Assembly: GCA_037384065.1 (NCBI GenBank)
Contig: JARROJ010000010.1
Location: forward strand, 1 to 57,043
DNA length: 57,043 bases
Reading direction: 5' to 3'
Origin: JABDPF01 sp037384065
Lineage (GTDB): Bacteria > Pseudomonadota > Gammaproteobacteria > Xanthomonadales > SZUA-36
Shown here: positions 17,939 to 27,194 of the stretch, in pieces
Numbering within the stretch: position 1 is the stretch's first letter
Layout of the letters: the number at the start of each line of letters is the position of its first letter
Made by a program: the position numbers and the translations under genes
Notes under the pieces: generated by a model
The model's input: the letters and a program-made list of their open reading frames with translations, nothing else
The model's database searches: none
What the model was told of the DNA's origin: nothing

Positions 17939-18967
17939 TCAGCGCTCGGACGGTGGCGCCGCCGACGCGCGGATGATGAGCTCGTGCGGCAGGATTTCGA
18001 CCCCGGCGTCGTCCGCGTCCGTCGCGCCGATCTCCAGCAGCAGTCGTTCCATGACGCGCTCGCCGATGAGCCGCGCCGGCTGGCGGACCGTGGTCAGCGG
18101 GGGGTCGGTGATCCGTGCGTAGCGCGTGTCGTCGAAACCGACCACCGAGACGTCGCGCGGCACCGCGAGGCCGGCGGTCTTGAGTGCGTGCATGCAGCCC
18201 ATCGCCATCTCGTCGTTGGCGCAGAAAATCGCGGTGGGGCGCTCCGGCAGGTCCAGCAGGCGGGACGTGGCCGCGATGGCGCCTTCGATGCTCAGCTGAC
18301 CTTCGACGATCCAGTCCGGGTGCACGGGTAATGCCGCGGCATCCATCGCCTGCCGGTAGCCGGCTTCCCGGTCCGCCGTCAACAGGGTCGCGTGCTCGCC
18401 GTACATGAAGGCAATGCGCCGGTGACCCAGGTCCTGCAGGTACGCGGTGGCCTCCCTCGCGGCGGCGACGTTGTCGATGTGGATGCCGGGAATCTCGGAC
18501 AGCTCCGGCGCGATCGTCTCGCAGCCGATCACCATCGGCAGTGCGCGCCGATTCTCGGCGGACAGCACACGGGTGCCGAACGGGGACAGGCTGGCCAACA
18601 GGATGATGCCGTCGGCCTGCCGCGACACGACCATCGCGCCGATCTCGTCGGCGGTCAACGTGTTGAACTGGGTTTCGTTGATCAGCAGGGAATACCCCTC
18701 GCGGGCGGCCACGGCGCGCACACCGCGCATCACCTCCGTGAAAAACGGATCGCCGACGGACGGCAGAACGACCATGATGACCTGTGTTCGCCCCCGGCGG
18801 AAACTGCGGGCGAGGCTGTTCGGTGCATAGCCGGTCTGGCGTATCGCGTCCTGCACGCGTTCCCGCGTTTCGCGCCGCACCCGGTCCGGCTCATTGACCG
18901 CGCGCGACACGGTCGCGATGGAGACCCCGGCGAGTCGCGCGACATCCTTGATCGAGACCGTGCCCAT
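17939..18967 (-). CDS. LacI-family transcriptional regulator of the xylose module
   Basis: 342 aa. Helix-turn-helix VSIKDVARLAGVSIATVSRAVN at residues 4-25, hinge helix region YAPNSLARSFRRGRTQ, then a periplasmic-binding-protein-like sugar-sensing domain to the end. It is divergent from galM, with a perfect palindromic operator between the two genes, and a second operator in front of xylB. The natural reading is a repressor relieved by xylose or a xylose derivative, but the effector is inferred. It is unlike the AraC-type XylR of E. coli and the ROK-type XylR of Bacillus. Confidence 0.9.
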   Translation of the reverse strand: MGTVSIKDVARLAGVSIATVSRAVNEPDRVRRETRERVQDAIRQTGYAPNSLARSFRRGRTQVIMVVLPSVGDPFFTEVMRGVRAVAAREGYSLLINETQFNTLTADEIGAMVVSRQADGIILLASLSPFGTRVLSAENRRALPMVIGCETIAPELSEIPGIHIDNVAAAREATAYLQDLGHRRIAFMYGEHATLLTADREAGYRQAMDAAALPVHPDWIVEGQLSIEGAIAATSRLLDLPERPTAIFCANDEMAMGCMHALKTAGLAVPRDVSVVGFDDTRYARITDPPLTTVRQPARLIGERVMERLLLEIGATDADDAGVEILPHELIIRASAAPPSER

Positions 18968-18970
18968 GAG

Positions 18971-18998
18971 TTCGCCCCGTTCGAATTTGGTATATAAT
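18971..18998 (+). promoter_or_regulatory. Candidate sigma-70 promoter of galM
   Basis: TTCGCC at 18971-18976, 16-bp spacer, TATAAT at 18993-18998. The -10 is a full consensus match; the -35 is weak. The -10 overlaps the left edge of the palindromic operator, so a bound LacI-family protein would block RNA polymerase. Confidence 0.55.
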
Positions 18999-19015
18999 TG
19001 TAAACGTTTACAATT
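18996..19015. promoter_or_regulatory. LacI-family operator, 20-bp perfect palindrome
   Basis: AATTGTAAACGTTTACAATT, a perfect palindrome with the central CG typical of LacI-family sites. It lies between the divergent regulator and galM, 18 bp before the galM ATG, and shares TGTAAACGTTTACA with the site at 20051. Confidence 0.88.
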
Positions 19016-19033
19016 TTGACCGTCAACGCAGCC

Positions 19034-20038
19034 ATGACCGCATCCGAAAATCGCACCATTCAGACCTATTCCCTGCAGGCTGACAACGGTCTCGCCGTCG
19101 AATTGCTGGACTACGGTGCGACACTACGCTCCATTCGCGTGCCGACGGCGCACGGTGTGGTCGAAACCCTGCTCAATTATCCCGACGTGCAGGATTACCT
19201 GCGTGATCCGTTCTTCCTCGGCAGCACCGTCGGGCGGTACGCCGGGCGTATCGACAACGGCAAGTTCGAACTGAACGGTGAGCTGTACCTGCTGGATCGC
19301 AACGACCCGGATCATGGCCATTGCCTGCATGGCGGCGCGGGCGGTTTTCACAGCCGTTTCTGGGCGGTCGATGAGGACCCGCGTTCCAACGCGGTTGCGT
19401 TCCGTATCGAATCGCCGGATGGCGACCAGGGTTTCCCCGGCAACCTCACCGTCACCGTGCGCTACAGCCTGGTCAGCGACCTTTGCCTGCAGATCGATTA
19501 CTTTGCCGAAGCGGACGCCGACACCGTCATCAACCTGACCAACCACGCCTACTTCAACCTCAACGGCGATCACAGCCCGATCGGCAACCACGAGGTCTGG
19601 ATCAACTCCGAACTGTACCTGCCGATGGGTCGAAACATGCTGCCGACCGGCGATATCGCCAACGTCAAGGGGACCGCGTTCGATTTCCACACCAAGGCCC
19701 GCCTGGGTGAGCGCATGGCGGCGTCCGCGCCGCAGCTGGAGCTGGCCGGCGGTTTCGATCATTTCTTCATGCTCAACAAGGCGATGAAGTACCCGGCCAT
19801 CGCTGCCTCGCTGGCTTCGCCGGAGAGCGGTATCCGCCTGAAATTCTACAGTTCGCGGCCGGGCGTGCAGTTTTACACGGGCAATTACCTGACCGATCCG
19901 TTCCCGCGCCATTCCGGCCTGTGTCTGGAGTTCCAGAACGCACCGAATGCGCCGAACACCGGCGGTTTCCCTTCACCCGTGCTGAAAGCCGGGCACCTGT
20001 GGCACCGGCAACTCGTGATGGAGTTTGAGTGCACCTGA
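19034..20038 (+). CDS. galM: Aldose 1-epimerase (mutarotase)
   Basis: 334 aa from the ATG at 19034; a TTG six codons upstream is in frame but lies at the operator edge. It interconverts alpha and beta anomers of aldoses in the cytoplasm. Seen: LGSTVGRYAGRIDNGKFELNG, HCLHGGAGGFHSRFW with the catalytic His, NLTNHAYFNLNGD with the second His, and CLEFQNAPNAPN with the C-terminal Glu that acts as base. First gene of the xylose cluster, so the likely in vivo substrate here is xylose, although the symbol galM is the family name. Confidence 0.93.
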   Translation: MTASENRTIQTYSLQADNGLAVELLDYGATLRSIRVPTAHGVVETLLNYPDVQDYLRDPFFLGSTVGRYAGRIDNGKFELNGELYLLDRNDPDHGHCLHGGAGGFHSRFWAVDEDPRSNAVAFRIESPDGDQGFPGNLTVTVRYSLVSDLCLQIDYFAEADADTVINLTNHAYFNLNGDHSPIGNHEVWINSELYLPMGRNMLPTGDIANVKGTAFDFHTKARLGERMAASAPQLELAGGFDHFFMLNKAMKYPAIAASLASPESGIRLKFYSSRPGVQFYTGNYLTDPFPRHSGLCLEFQNAPNAPNTGGFPSPVLKAGHLWHRQLVMEFECT

Positions 20039-20050
20039 GCGCTGTGCTAA

Positions 20051-20064
20051 TGTAAACGTTTACA
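20051..20064. promoter_or_regulatory. Second LacI-family operator before xylB
   Basis: TGTAAACGTTTACA, a perfect 14-bp palindrome identical to the core of the site at 18996. It lies in the 50-bp gap between galM and xylB, 24 bp before the xylB start. TTGAGT (20025-20030), 17 bp, TAATGT (20048-20053) just upstream could be a weak promoter covered by the operator. Confidence 0.85.
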
Positions 20065-20088
20065 AAAGCAGCCGATTCCGGGGGCAGA

Positions 20089-21576
20089 ATGAAAACCGTG
20101 CTGGGTATTGACCTGGGCACCCAGTCGCTCAAGGTCGTTTTTTACGAGTATGGGACGCGCCGCATTGCGGCTTCGGCCAGCGCGCCGCTGGAGCTTTACC
20201 AGGACGATACCGGCGCCGCCGAGCAGCAGGCGGACTGGTGGCTGGACGCGCTCGACGTCGCCCTGCGTGCGGTCGACGACGACGTTCGCGGGTCGGTGCA
20301 GGCGATCGGGGTTTCGGGTCAGCAGCACGGTTTCGTGCCGGTGGCGGCATCCGGCGAGGTGCTTGCGCCCGTCAAATTGTGGTGCGACACCTCGACGGTG
20401 GCCGAGTGTGACGAGATCATGGCGGCGTTCGGCGGCGCGCAGAAATGCCTGGACGAGGTCGGCAACCTGATCCTGCCCGGCTACACCGCGTCCAAGGTTC
20501 GCTGGCTCGCGAAAAACAGGCCGGAAGCCTATGCCCGCATGGCCAGCATCCTGCTGCCCCACGACTACCTGAATTTTTATCTGACCGGCGAACTCGGCAT
20601 GGAGGCGGGCGACGCGTCCGGCACCGGGTTCCTCGACATTCGCCGTCGCGAGTGGTCCGCGGACATGCTGGCAGCCATCGATCCCGAGCGCGATCTCGGG
20701 TCCTGTCTGCCGCCGCTGCGGCGGGGGATCGCGGCAATCGGCCGGGTCACCGAGGCGGCGGCTCGCAGCACCGGCCTGCCAGCGGACGTTCCGGTGGCGA
20801 CGGGCGGCGGCGACAACATGATGGGGGCCATCGGCACCGGCAATGTCAGTCCCGGTGGACTGACCATGAGCCTCGGCACTTCCGGTACGGTCTACGCTCA
20901 CGCGGACGAGCCGATTATCGACCCGCGCGGCGAGATCGCCGCGTTCTGTTCTTCGGCCGGCGGCTGGCTGCCGCTGATGTGCACGATGAACTGCACCGTG
21001 ACGACCGAGCTGATGCGCGGCGTGCTGAAGACCGACATCGAGGCTTTCGAGCAGGCGGTCAGCGCGGCGCCGCGCGGCGCCGACGGCGTCGTCACGCTGC
21101 CGTTCTACAACGGCGAGCGTACGCCGAACCTGCCGCGCGCGAAGGCGTGCGTGGTCGGACTCGACAGCCACAACATGCGCCGCGAGAACCTGCTGCGCTC
21201 GGCGCTCGAAGGCGCGACCTTCGCACTGCGTTACGGTGTCGAGCGGCTGTGCGAGCTGGGTATCGAGGCATCCGATATCCGTTTGACCGGCGGCGGCGTC
21301 GGCAGCCCGACCTGGCGCCAGGCCGTGGCCGACATCTGTAATGCGCCGGTCACGGTGTTGCAGCAGGACGAAGGCGCCGGTTTCGGCGCCGCCCTGCAGG
21401 CCCTCGCCGTGCTGGAGGGCGTGGGGCAGGGCGAACTGCAGGCGTTCGTCGATCGCCACCTGGAACGGAACGCGCAGCTGTCCTGCGAACCCGATCGCGA
21501 CGCGGTCGAATTCTACGACGCGGCCTACGCGAACTATCGCGCCGCGGTGGACGCGGTGACCCCGCTTTACCGCTGA
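20089..21576 (+). CDS. xylB: Xylulokinase
   Basis: 495-aa FGGY-family kinase converting D-xylulose to xylulose 5-phosphate in the cytoplasm. Seen: ATP-binding GIDLGTQSLK (about 5-14), SGQQHGF (about 84-90), LWCDTST, the KVRWLAKNRPE segment, HDYLNFYLTGE, GDASGTGFLDI, GGGDNMMGAIG and SLGTSGTV in the second lobe, and RLTGGGVGSPTWRQ near the C-terminus. Catalytic Asp lies in the GGGDN motif. These features and the adjacent xylA fix the substrate as xylulose rather than glycerol or gluconate. It has its own operator upstream. Confidence 0.94.
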   Translation: MKTVLGIDLGTQSLKVVFYEYGTRRIAASASAPLELYQDDTGAAEQQADWWLDALDVALRAVDDDVRGSVQAIGVSGQQHGFVPVAASGEVLAPVKLWCDTSTVAECDEIMAAFGGAQKCLDEVGNLILPGYTASKVRWLAKNRPEAYARMASILLPHDYLNFYLTGELGMEAGDASGTGFLDIRRREWSADMLAAIDPERDLGSCLPPLRRGIAAIGRVTEAAARSTGLPADVPVATGGGDNMMGAIGTGNVSPGGLTMSLGTSGTVYAHADEPIIDPRGEIAAFCSSAGGWLPLMCTMNCTVTTELMRGVLKTDIEAFEQAVSAAPRGADGVVTLPFYNGERTPNLPRAKACVVGLDSHNMRRENLLRSALEGATFALRYGVERLCELGIEASDIRLTGGGVGSPTWRQAVADICNAPVTVLQQDEGAGFGAALQALAVLEGVGQGELQAFVDRHLERNAQLSCEPDRDAVEFYDAAYANYRAAVDAVTPLYR

Positions 21577-21616
21577 GCGGCCAATCGAACACGACAATTT
21601 CACGAGGTAGTCAGTA

Positions 21617-22960
21617 ATGAGCAGAACCCTTTTCACCGGTGACACCGAGTACTTTCCCGGCATCGGCCGGATCGAATACGAAGGCCCCGACTCCGATAAT
21701 CCGTTGGCGTTCAAAGCCTACGATCCGGAACGCGTCGTGGCCGGCAAAACGATGGAGGAGCACCTACGCTTCGCCGTCGCCTACTGGCACACGTTCTGTG
21801 CCGACGGCGGCGACCCGTTCGGCCCCGGCACGCGGGCGCATCCCTGGCGGGGCGACGGCGACGCGATGGCCAACGCCCGTCGCAAGATGGACGCGGCTTT
21901 CGAGTTCTGCACCAAGCTGAACGTGCCGTTCTACTGTTTTCACGATCGCGACATGGCCCCCGAGGGCGATAGCGTGGCGGCGTCCGAGGCCAACCTCCAG
22001 GCGATGGTGGCGCTGGCGCAGGAACGCCAGCAGGCGACCGGGCTGGAGCTGCTCTGGGGCACCGCCAACGTGTTCTCGCACCCGCGCTACATGAACGGCG
22101 CCTCCACCAACCCGGATTTCGACGTCGTCGCGCACGCCGGGGCCCAGGTCAAGGCGGCGCTGGAGGCGACGGTGGCGCTGGGCGGCTACAACTACGTGTT
22201 CTGGGGCGGCCGCGAGGGTTACGCCTGCCTGTTCAATACCGACACCAGGCGCGAACTCGATCACATGGGCCGGTTCCTGACGATGGCGCGCGATTACGGC
22301 CGCAGCATCGGTTTCGAAGGTACGTTCCTGATCGAGCCGAAGCCCATGGAGCCGATGTACCATCAGTACGACGTCGATGCGCAGACCGTGATCGGTTTTC
22401 TGCGCGAGCACGGACTGCAGGACGACTTCAAACTGAATCTCGAGGCGAACCACACGACGCTGGCGGGCCACGCGGCGCCCCATGACATGCAGATCGCGGC
22501 CGAGGCCGGCATGCTCGGCTCGGTGGACGCGAACCGCGGCAACGCGCAGAACGGCTGGGACACCGACCAGTTCCCGACGGATCTGTATGACTGCGTGCAC
22601 AACATGCTGATCGTTCTGGCGGCCGGCGGCCTGGGCCGGGGCGGGTTCAATTTCGACGCCAAGGTGCGCCGCGAGTCGACCGATCTCGAGGATCTGTTCA
22701 TCGCGCACATCGGCGGCATGGACGCGTATGCCCGCGCGCTGGTGATCGCCGACCGCATTATCCGGGACGGCAAACTGCAGGCGTTCAAGGCGGCGCGTTA
22801 TGCAAGCTTCGACAGTGGCCCCGGCCGTCGATTCGAGGCCGGCGAACTGACGCTGGGTGACCTGCGCGAGCATGCCGCGGCAACGGGCGAGCCCGCGCGG
22901 ATCAGCGGCAAGCAGGAATGGGTCGAGAACCTGATCAACGACTTCATGTTCGGTCGATGA
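21617..22960 (+). CDS. xylA: Xylose isomerase
   Basis: 447 aa, the class II length found in E. coli and Bacillus. Converts D-xylose to D-xylulose. Seen: WHTFCADGGDPFG (57-69), catalytic FHDRDMAPEG with His109 and Asp112, YVFWGGREGY, FLIEPKPMEP with a metal-binding Glu, NLEANHTTLAGH and SVDANRG near the second metal site. It lies 40 bp after xylB and shares its transcript. No xylose importer is present in the window; the TauE-type gene that follows is not a known sugar transporter. Confidence 0.96.
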   Translation: MSRTLFTGDTEYFPGIGRIEYEGPDSDNPLAFKAYDPERVVAGKTMEEHLRFAVAYWHTFCADGGDPFGPGTRAHPWRGDGDAMANARRKMDAAFEFCTKLNVPFYCFHDRDMAPEGDSVAASEANLQAMVALAQERQQATGLELLWGTANVFSHPRYMNGASTNPDFDVVAHAGAQVKAALEATVALGGYNYVFWGGREGYACLFNTDTRRELDHMGRFLTMARDYGRSIGFEGTFLIEPKPMEPMYHQYDVDAQTVIGFLREHGLQDDFKLNLEANHTTLAGHAAPHDMQIAAEAGMLGSVDANRGNAQNGWDTDQFPTDLYDCVHNMLIVLAAGGLGRGGFNFDAKVRRESTDLEDLFIAHIGGMDAYARALVIADRIIRDGKLQAFKAARYASFDSGPGRRFEAGELTLGDLREHAAATGEPARISGKQEWVENLINDFMFGR

Positions 22961-23014
22961 CACGCCGCCAGCGGCGCGCCCAGTGACGCTGCCGGTTCGC
23001 CCGAGCGTTTAGCC

Positions 23015-24019
23015 ATGGAACGATTCCGGCGGTTGTGGCCGTTTTTCGGCTGGCTGGCGCTGTTCTACGGCGCCTGGCTGACCGTGGTCCTGGCCGGTGG
23101 CTGGCTGGACACGGCGCTCGCGCATTGGCCCATGGCCGCCGCGATGGCGGTCGGGTCCTACCTGGCCGGTTCGACCCCGATGGGCGGCGGTACGGTCGGA
23201 TTCCCCGTACTGGTGTTGATGATGGATATGCCGGCCACGCTGGGGCGTGATTTCAGCTTCGCGATCCAGGCGGTCGGAATGACCAGTGCGAGCATTTACA
23301 TCCTGTGCCGCCGGCAGGAACTGGAGTGGCCCATGTTGCGCGCGGCCCTGCCCGGCGCCCTGCTTGGAACGCCGCTCGGCATCGCGTTCGTGGCGCCGCT
23401 GGCGTCCGACCTGTTCATCAAGCTGCTGTTCGCGTCGATGTGGTGCAGTTTCGGGTTGCTACACCTGCGTCGCATCAACGAGATCACGAGCTACAAGGGC
23501 ATGACGCCGCATGACGTCACCTTCGACCACCGCGTCGGTTTCGTCGTCGGTTTCTTTGGCGGCCTGACCGTGGCCAGCATCACCGGCGTCGGCATCGACA
23601 TGTTCATCTACATGGTATTGGTGCTGTGGTGTCACGCCGATCTCAAGATCGCCATACCCACATCCGTCGTGCTGATGGCCTTCACGTCCGTCGTCGGTGT
23701 GACGGCCAAGTTGCTGCTCGGCGGTTTGCAACCCGGCACGTTCGAAAACTGGCTGGCGGCGGCGCCGGTGGTTGCGCTGGGCGCGCCGTTCGGGGCAATG
23801 GTGGTCAGCCGGGTGGGGCGGCGGCCGACGCTGATCATCGTATCGATCCTCTGCGTGCTGCAGTTTTTGTGGACGCTGGTGCACGAACGCGCGGCGCTGA
23901 ACGCCTGGAGCCTCGCCGCCGCGCTGCTGGGCGTGGTGGTGTTCCTGCTCGTTTTCCAGGACATGTACCGCCACGGCTACCGCCTCGCACGGCGCCAGCG
24001 CACGGCGCCAACCGGCTAG
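23015..24019 (+). CDS. TauE/SafE-family membrane permease
   Basis: 334 aa with about eight predicted membrane segments. The N-terminal half has GSYLAGSTPMGGGTVGFPVLVLM and the second half GFFGGLTVASITGVGIDMFIYM, the two inverted glycine-rich repeats typical of TauE/SafE transporters, which move sulfite, sulfoacetate, or other organic anions. Substrate here is unknown. It follows xylA by 54 bp on the same strand; membership of the xylose regulon is possible but unproven. Confidence 0.82.
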   Translation: MERFRRLWPFFGWLALFYGAWLTVVLAGGWLDTALAHWPMAAAMAVGSYLAGSTPMGGGTVGFPVLVLMMDMPATLGRDFSFAIQAVGMTSASIYILCRRQELEWPMLRAALPGALLGTPLGIAFVAPLASDLFIKLLFASMWCSFGLLHLRRINEITSYKGMTPHDVTFDHRVGFVVGFFGGLTVASITGVGIDMFIYMVLVLWCHADLKIAIPTSVVLMAFTSVVGVTAKLLLGGLQPGTFENWLAAAPVVALGAPFGAMVVSRVGRRPTLIIVSILCVLQFLWTLVHERAALNAWSLAAALLGVVVFLLVFQDMYRHGYRLARRQRTAPTG

Positions 24020-24043
24020 TGTCGCAGCGTTCGAACCGCGGAT

Positions 24044-24475
24044 TCAGGTCGCCCGCTTGCGGCGCGTCGACGTCCCGATTCCGATGTCCTGGGCGGGCAT
24101 CGTCACGACCAGGGGGTCGTTCGAACTGAACGCCTCGTTGCCGGCGTCGTTCTGCAGCCAGTAGAGTTTCGCCTTGCGGTCGTTCTGGATCATCAGGTGG
24201 CCCTTGCAGGCGTACCCGACCAGGTAGACGCACAGGAAACCCGCGGCCCAGGTCAGGGCTTCGCCGAGGCCGCCCTCGGCTACGTACCGTCCGAGCAGGA
24301 ACAGGCACAGGACAACGCCGGCGCGCAGCAGCCACGCAGTGACGTGTTGTGCGTGCGCGCGCATGACGTGGCGGTTCAACTTACGACGGGCCTGCTCGAG
24401 GCTGGTGGACGGGTCGAGCATGCGGGCATTCGCGCCCAGGATGCTGATCACGTGAAACTGTTCCATGGTGTTCAT
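24044..24475 (-). CDS. Small membrane protein, unknown function
   Basis: 143 aa from ATG 24475 (GGAAG 6 bp upstream); ATG 24466 with GAGG 9 bp away is an alternative. Two adjacent hydrophobic stretches at about 47-62 and 70-90 suggest a hairpin membrane anchor with soluble ends; the C-terminus ends in a basic TRRKRAT tail. I do not recognise a family. It converges with the TauE-type gene and is preceded by an AT-rich promoter-like stretch (24495-24545). Confidence 0.55.
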   Translation of the reverse strand: MNTMEQFHVISILGANARMLDPSTSLEQARRKLNRHVMRAHAQHVTAWLLRAGVVLCLFLLGRYVAEGGLGEALTWAAGFLCVYLVGYACKGHLMIQNDRKAKLYWLQNDAGNEAFSSNDPLVVTMPAQDIGIGTSTRRKRAT

Positions 24476-24587
24476 CCTCAACTTCCGTGTCAGGGACGCT
24501 TCTGATTATATACAGATCATTACGATTCTGCGAGTTTCTTCCAAGCCACTAATCCGAAACGCTTTCTGGGGCGACAGGAATGCCCCC

Positions 24588-25769
24588 TCAGACCAGGACG
24601 AAGCTCAGCACGGCGACGACGACGGTCACGAACGACAACAGAACGAGGTAGGACGTGCCGATCGCCGAGTACTTGAGCAGCGTCATGCCCCAACCCTGTC
24701 GGTAAACCCGCTTCAGGGAAAGCAGCAGGTACAGCGGTATCCAGATCCACGCGGCCGTCCGCAGCCACGCGGTGGCCGTGGTCAGCACGCCGTCGCCGGA
24801 CGGTTCCCGCCACGTCGCGAAAGCGCCGGTCAGCAACATGAGGACGGCCAGCGTGAACACGAAGGCGTGATTGTGAAGTGCAAAAATGAGATGTTCGACG
24901 TAGTACTTCTTCGAGAACAGGTACCAGAACTTGAACAGCAGGGCGACCAGTGGCAGCAGAACGAACATCGTGGCCGGCAGCACGTCGAAGATCTTGTCGG
25001 TGAACAGGTCGGGATTTTCGGCGACCGCCCGGCCTTTTCGCGGCGAATCCGCGATCTCGTCGTTGATCCAGCGGTTGACCCAGTCGGGCATCAGGGGCAC
25101 CTCCAGCGGGTTGGTCTCCCGGTCCCAGGGCTTGCCGTTCAGGTCGAACTCGGGTTTTTCCGGAATTTCATCGGCCACGCTGGGCGCCGGTTGGTCGGGC
25201 TGCGCCACGGCCTCGTCGACCCGCCGGGTGATCGTCTCCGCCGCTTTCGGGTCCACGCGGTCAAGTTCCGCGATGGCCGCATCGAGTTCCTGGCGCTCCT
25301 CGTCGTCCAGTTGCACGCGGACGCCCGGTTCGTCGGAGTCCAGGTCCGGTCCGATCTGAATGGCGTCGGACGTCAGCAGCGCGGCGAGAAAAAAGAACGC
25401 CAGGCTCGAAAAGATGTACAGCCGTAACGGCGGAACATAGCGGAACCGCCGCCCGTCGAGGTAGTCACGGGTCAGCTTGCCCGGCCGAAACAGCAGCGGC
25501 TTGAGCGTGCGCATGAAGCGTGAGTCGAAGTCCATGAAGTCTTCGAGCAGTTCGCGCAGGAGCGCCGGGAAAAAACGCATCAGGTTCTTGTCCGGCTGAC
25601 CACAGAAATGACAGAAAGGCCCCTGCAGGGCGGTACCGCAGTTCAGGCAGCGGGCCGAGCCCGCCAGCCGTTCGGCCGGAAGGCTGAGCTTGCGATCCGG
25701 CACGGGTACCGGAAGCTGCCGTTCCGGGGGTATTTCCGGGTTGTCCTGCGGGTTGCCCGAGGGGCTCAT
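24588..25769 (-). CDS. DUF3667-type membrane protein with zinc ribbon
   Basis: 393 aa from ATG 25769. After a Pro-rich start comes a CxxC pair zinc ribbon (Cys41, Cys44, Cys53, Cys56: CLNCGTALQGPFCHFCGQ). Next is FMDFDSRFMRTLKPLLFRPGKLTRDYLDGRRFRY-like sequence, the core of DUF3667, then one membrane helix (about 130-145), a long acidic soluble region (about 150-265) and four further helices at the C-terminus. Function is unknown for the family. Divergent from the MATE exporter, with 34 bp between starts, so the promoters must overlap. Confidence 0.85.
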   Translation of the reverse strand: MSPSGNPQDNPEIPPERQLPVPVPDRKLSLPAERLAGSARCLNCGTALQGPFCHFCGQPDKNLMRFFPALLRELLEDFMDFDSRFMRTLKPLLFRPGKLTRDYLDGRRFRYVPPLRLYIFSSLAFFFLAALLTSDAIQIGPDLDSDEPGVRVQLDDEERQELDAAIAELDRVDPKAAETITRRVDEAVAQPDQPAPSVADEIPEKPEFDLNGKPWDRETNPLEVPLMPDWVNRWINDEIADSPRKGRAVAENPDLFTDKIFDVLPATMFVLLPLVALLFKFWYLFSKKYYVEHLIFALHNHAFVFTLAVLMLLTGAFATWREPSGDGVLTTATAWLRTAAWIWIPLYLLLSLKRVYRQGWGMTLLKYSAIGTSYLVLLSFVTVVVAVLSFVLV

Positions 25770-25803
25770 GCGCGGTGTCGCTCCTGTGCAATAATCGGCG
25801 AGA

Positions 25804-27177
25804 ATGCAAAGTATAGCGAAAGTGAAAAACCACTCGCGTGAAATCGGGCGCACGATGAAGCTCGCGTTGCCGGTGATCATTGGCCAGGTCGCCGTGTTCA
25901 GCATGAATTTCGTCGACACCGTGATGGCGGGTCGCCTGCCGAACCGGGAAATCGCGCTGGCCGCGCTCGGCATCGGCGGCGCTGTCTGGTCCGCGATGCT
26001 GATGTTCGTCATCGGCACGCTGCTCGCCGTGCAGCCGAGCGTGGCGCAGCTGGACGGCGCGCGCATGCAGTCCGAGGCCGCCTACCAGACCCGCCAGGCC
26101 TTCTGGATCGCGCTGGGACTCGGCGTGCCGTACTGGTTGCTGTGCTATTTCAGCGAACCGCTGCTGGTCGCCTTTCGCATCGATCCCGACATCGTGCCGC
26201 AGGCGGCGGGCTATCTGCGGGCGGTCTCCTGGGGCGCCCCGGGACTCTGCCTGGTTCTTTTGCTGCGTTACTTCAGCGAGGGCACGGGAAACACGAATCC
26301 GACGATGTTCTACGGGGTGGTCGGCGCCCTGTTGAACATTCCGCTCAATTACGTTCTGATGTTCGGCAAGCTCGGCTTACCCGCGCTGGGCACCGTGGGT
26401 TGCGGCTACGCCACGAGCATCGTGATCTGGCTGCAGTTCGTGTTTCTTTTCGCCTATGTCGCGACGCACCGGCACTATCGGCCGTTTTCCCTGATGTCGC
26501 GGCTGGACCTCCCCGACGCGAAGGCGATTCTCGGTCTGCTGAAAGTCGGCCTGCCGATCGCGGTCGCCATCGCGGTGGAGGGCAGCCTGTTCGTCGGCGC
26601 GGCCCTGCTGATCGGCCGCCTGGGCCCGGTGCCCGCCGCCGCGCACCTGATCGCGATCAACTTTTCCGCGCTGGTTTTCATGATTCCGATCGGCCTCGCA
26701 TCGGCGATTTCGATCCGGGTCGGCAATGCGCTCGGCCGCGGCGACCCGGAGGGCGCCCGCTACGCGGGCTTCATCGGGCTCGTCATCGTGCTCGGTTTTC
26801 AGACGGTCAGCGCGACGACGATGTTCCTGGCGCCCGACCTGATCGTCCGGATCTACACCGACGATATCGTCGTCGGCTCGCTGGCGGTGAGCCTTCTGTT
26901 CTACGCGGCGATTTTCCAGTATCCGGACGGAATCCAGATGGTGATGGCCGGCGCGCTGCGCGGCTACAAGGACACGCGCGCGCCGATGCTGTACACGATG
27001 ATCTCGTTCTGGATCGTGGGCATGACCCTGGGGTATTCGCTGACGTTTCGCTTCGGCATGGGTCCGGCCGGCATGTGGGTGGGCATGATCGCGGGGCTGA
27101 CCGTCGCCGCTGGCCTCATGCTATGGCGCTTTCGACGAACCGCGCGGCGTCATGTTCTCGCCCCCGGCGTGGCCTGA
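25804..27177 (+). CDS. MATE-family multidrug efflux transporter (NorM-like)
   Basis: 457-aa inner-membrane cation-coupled exporter with twelve predicted helices. Two homologous halves are visible: MKLALPVIIGQVAVFSMNFVDTVMAG in the first and GLPIAVAIAVEGSLFVGAALLIG in the second. The pattern PLNYVLMFGKLGLPALGTVGCGYAT matches the NorM/YdhE subgroup. Start at ATG 25804 gives the family N-terminus MKLALP at residue 18; a later ATG at 25855 would start exactly there and is an alternative. Substrates unknown. Confidence 0.9.
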   Translation: MQSIAKVKNHSREIGRTMKLALPVIIGQVAVFSMNFVDTVMAGRLPNREIALAALGIGGAVWSAMLMFVIGTLLAVQPSVAQLDGARMQSEAAYQTRQAFWIALGLGVPYWLLCYFSEPLLVAFRIDPDIVPQAAGYLRAVSWGAPGLCLVLLLRYFSEGTGNTNPTMFYGVVGALLNIPLNYVLMFGKLGLPALGTVGCGYATSIVIWLQFVFLFAYVATHRHYRPFSLMSRLDLPDAKAILGLLKVGLPIAVAIAVEGSLFVGAALLIGRLGPVPAAAHLIAINFSALVFMIPIGLASAISIRVGNALGRGDPEGARYAGFIGLVIVLGFQTVSATTMFLAPDLIVRIYTDDIVVGSLAVSLLFYAAIFQYPDGIQMVMAGALRGYKDTRAPMLYTMISFWIVGMTLGYSLTFRFGMGPAGMWVGMIAGLTVAAGLMLWRFRRTARRHVLAPGVA

Positions 27178-27194
27178 GACGAGCGCCCGCCCGG

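Noticed and set aside
18996..20064. The two TGTAAACGTTTACA sites as a mobile repeat
   Set aside because: Both are palindromes of operator size with the LacI-family central CG and lie at promoters next to a LacI-family gene.
20047..21714. A 555-codon minus-strand frame opposite xylB
   Set aside because: Antisense shadow of xylB; no protein-family features.
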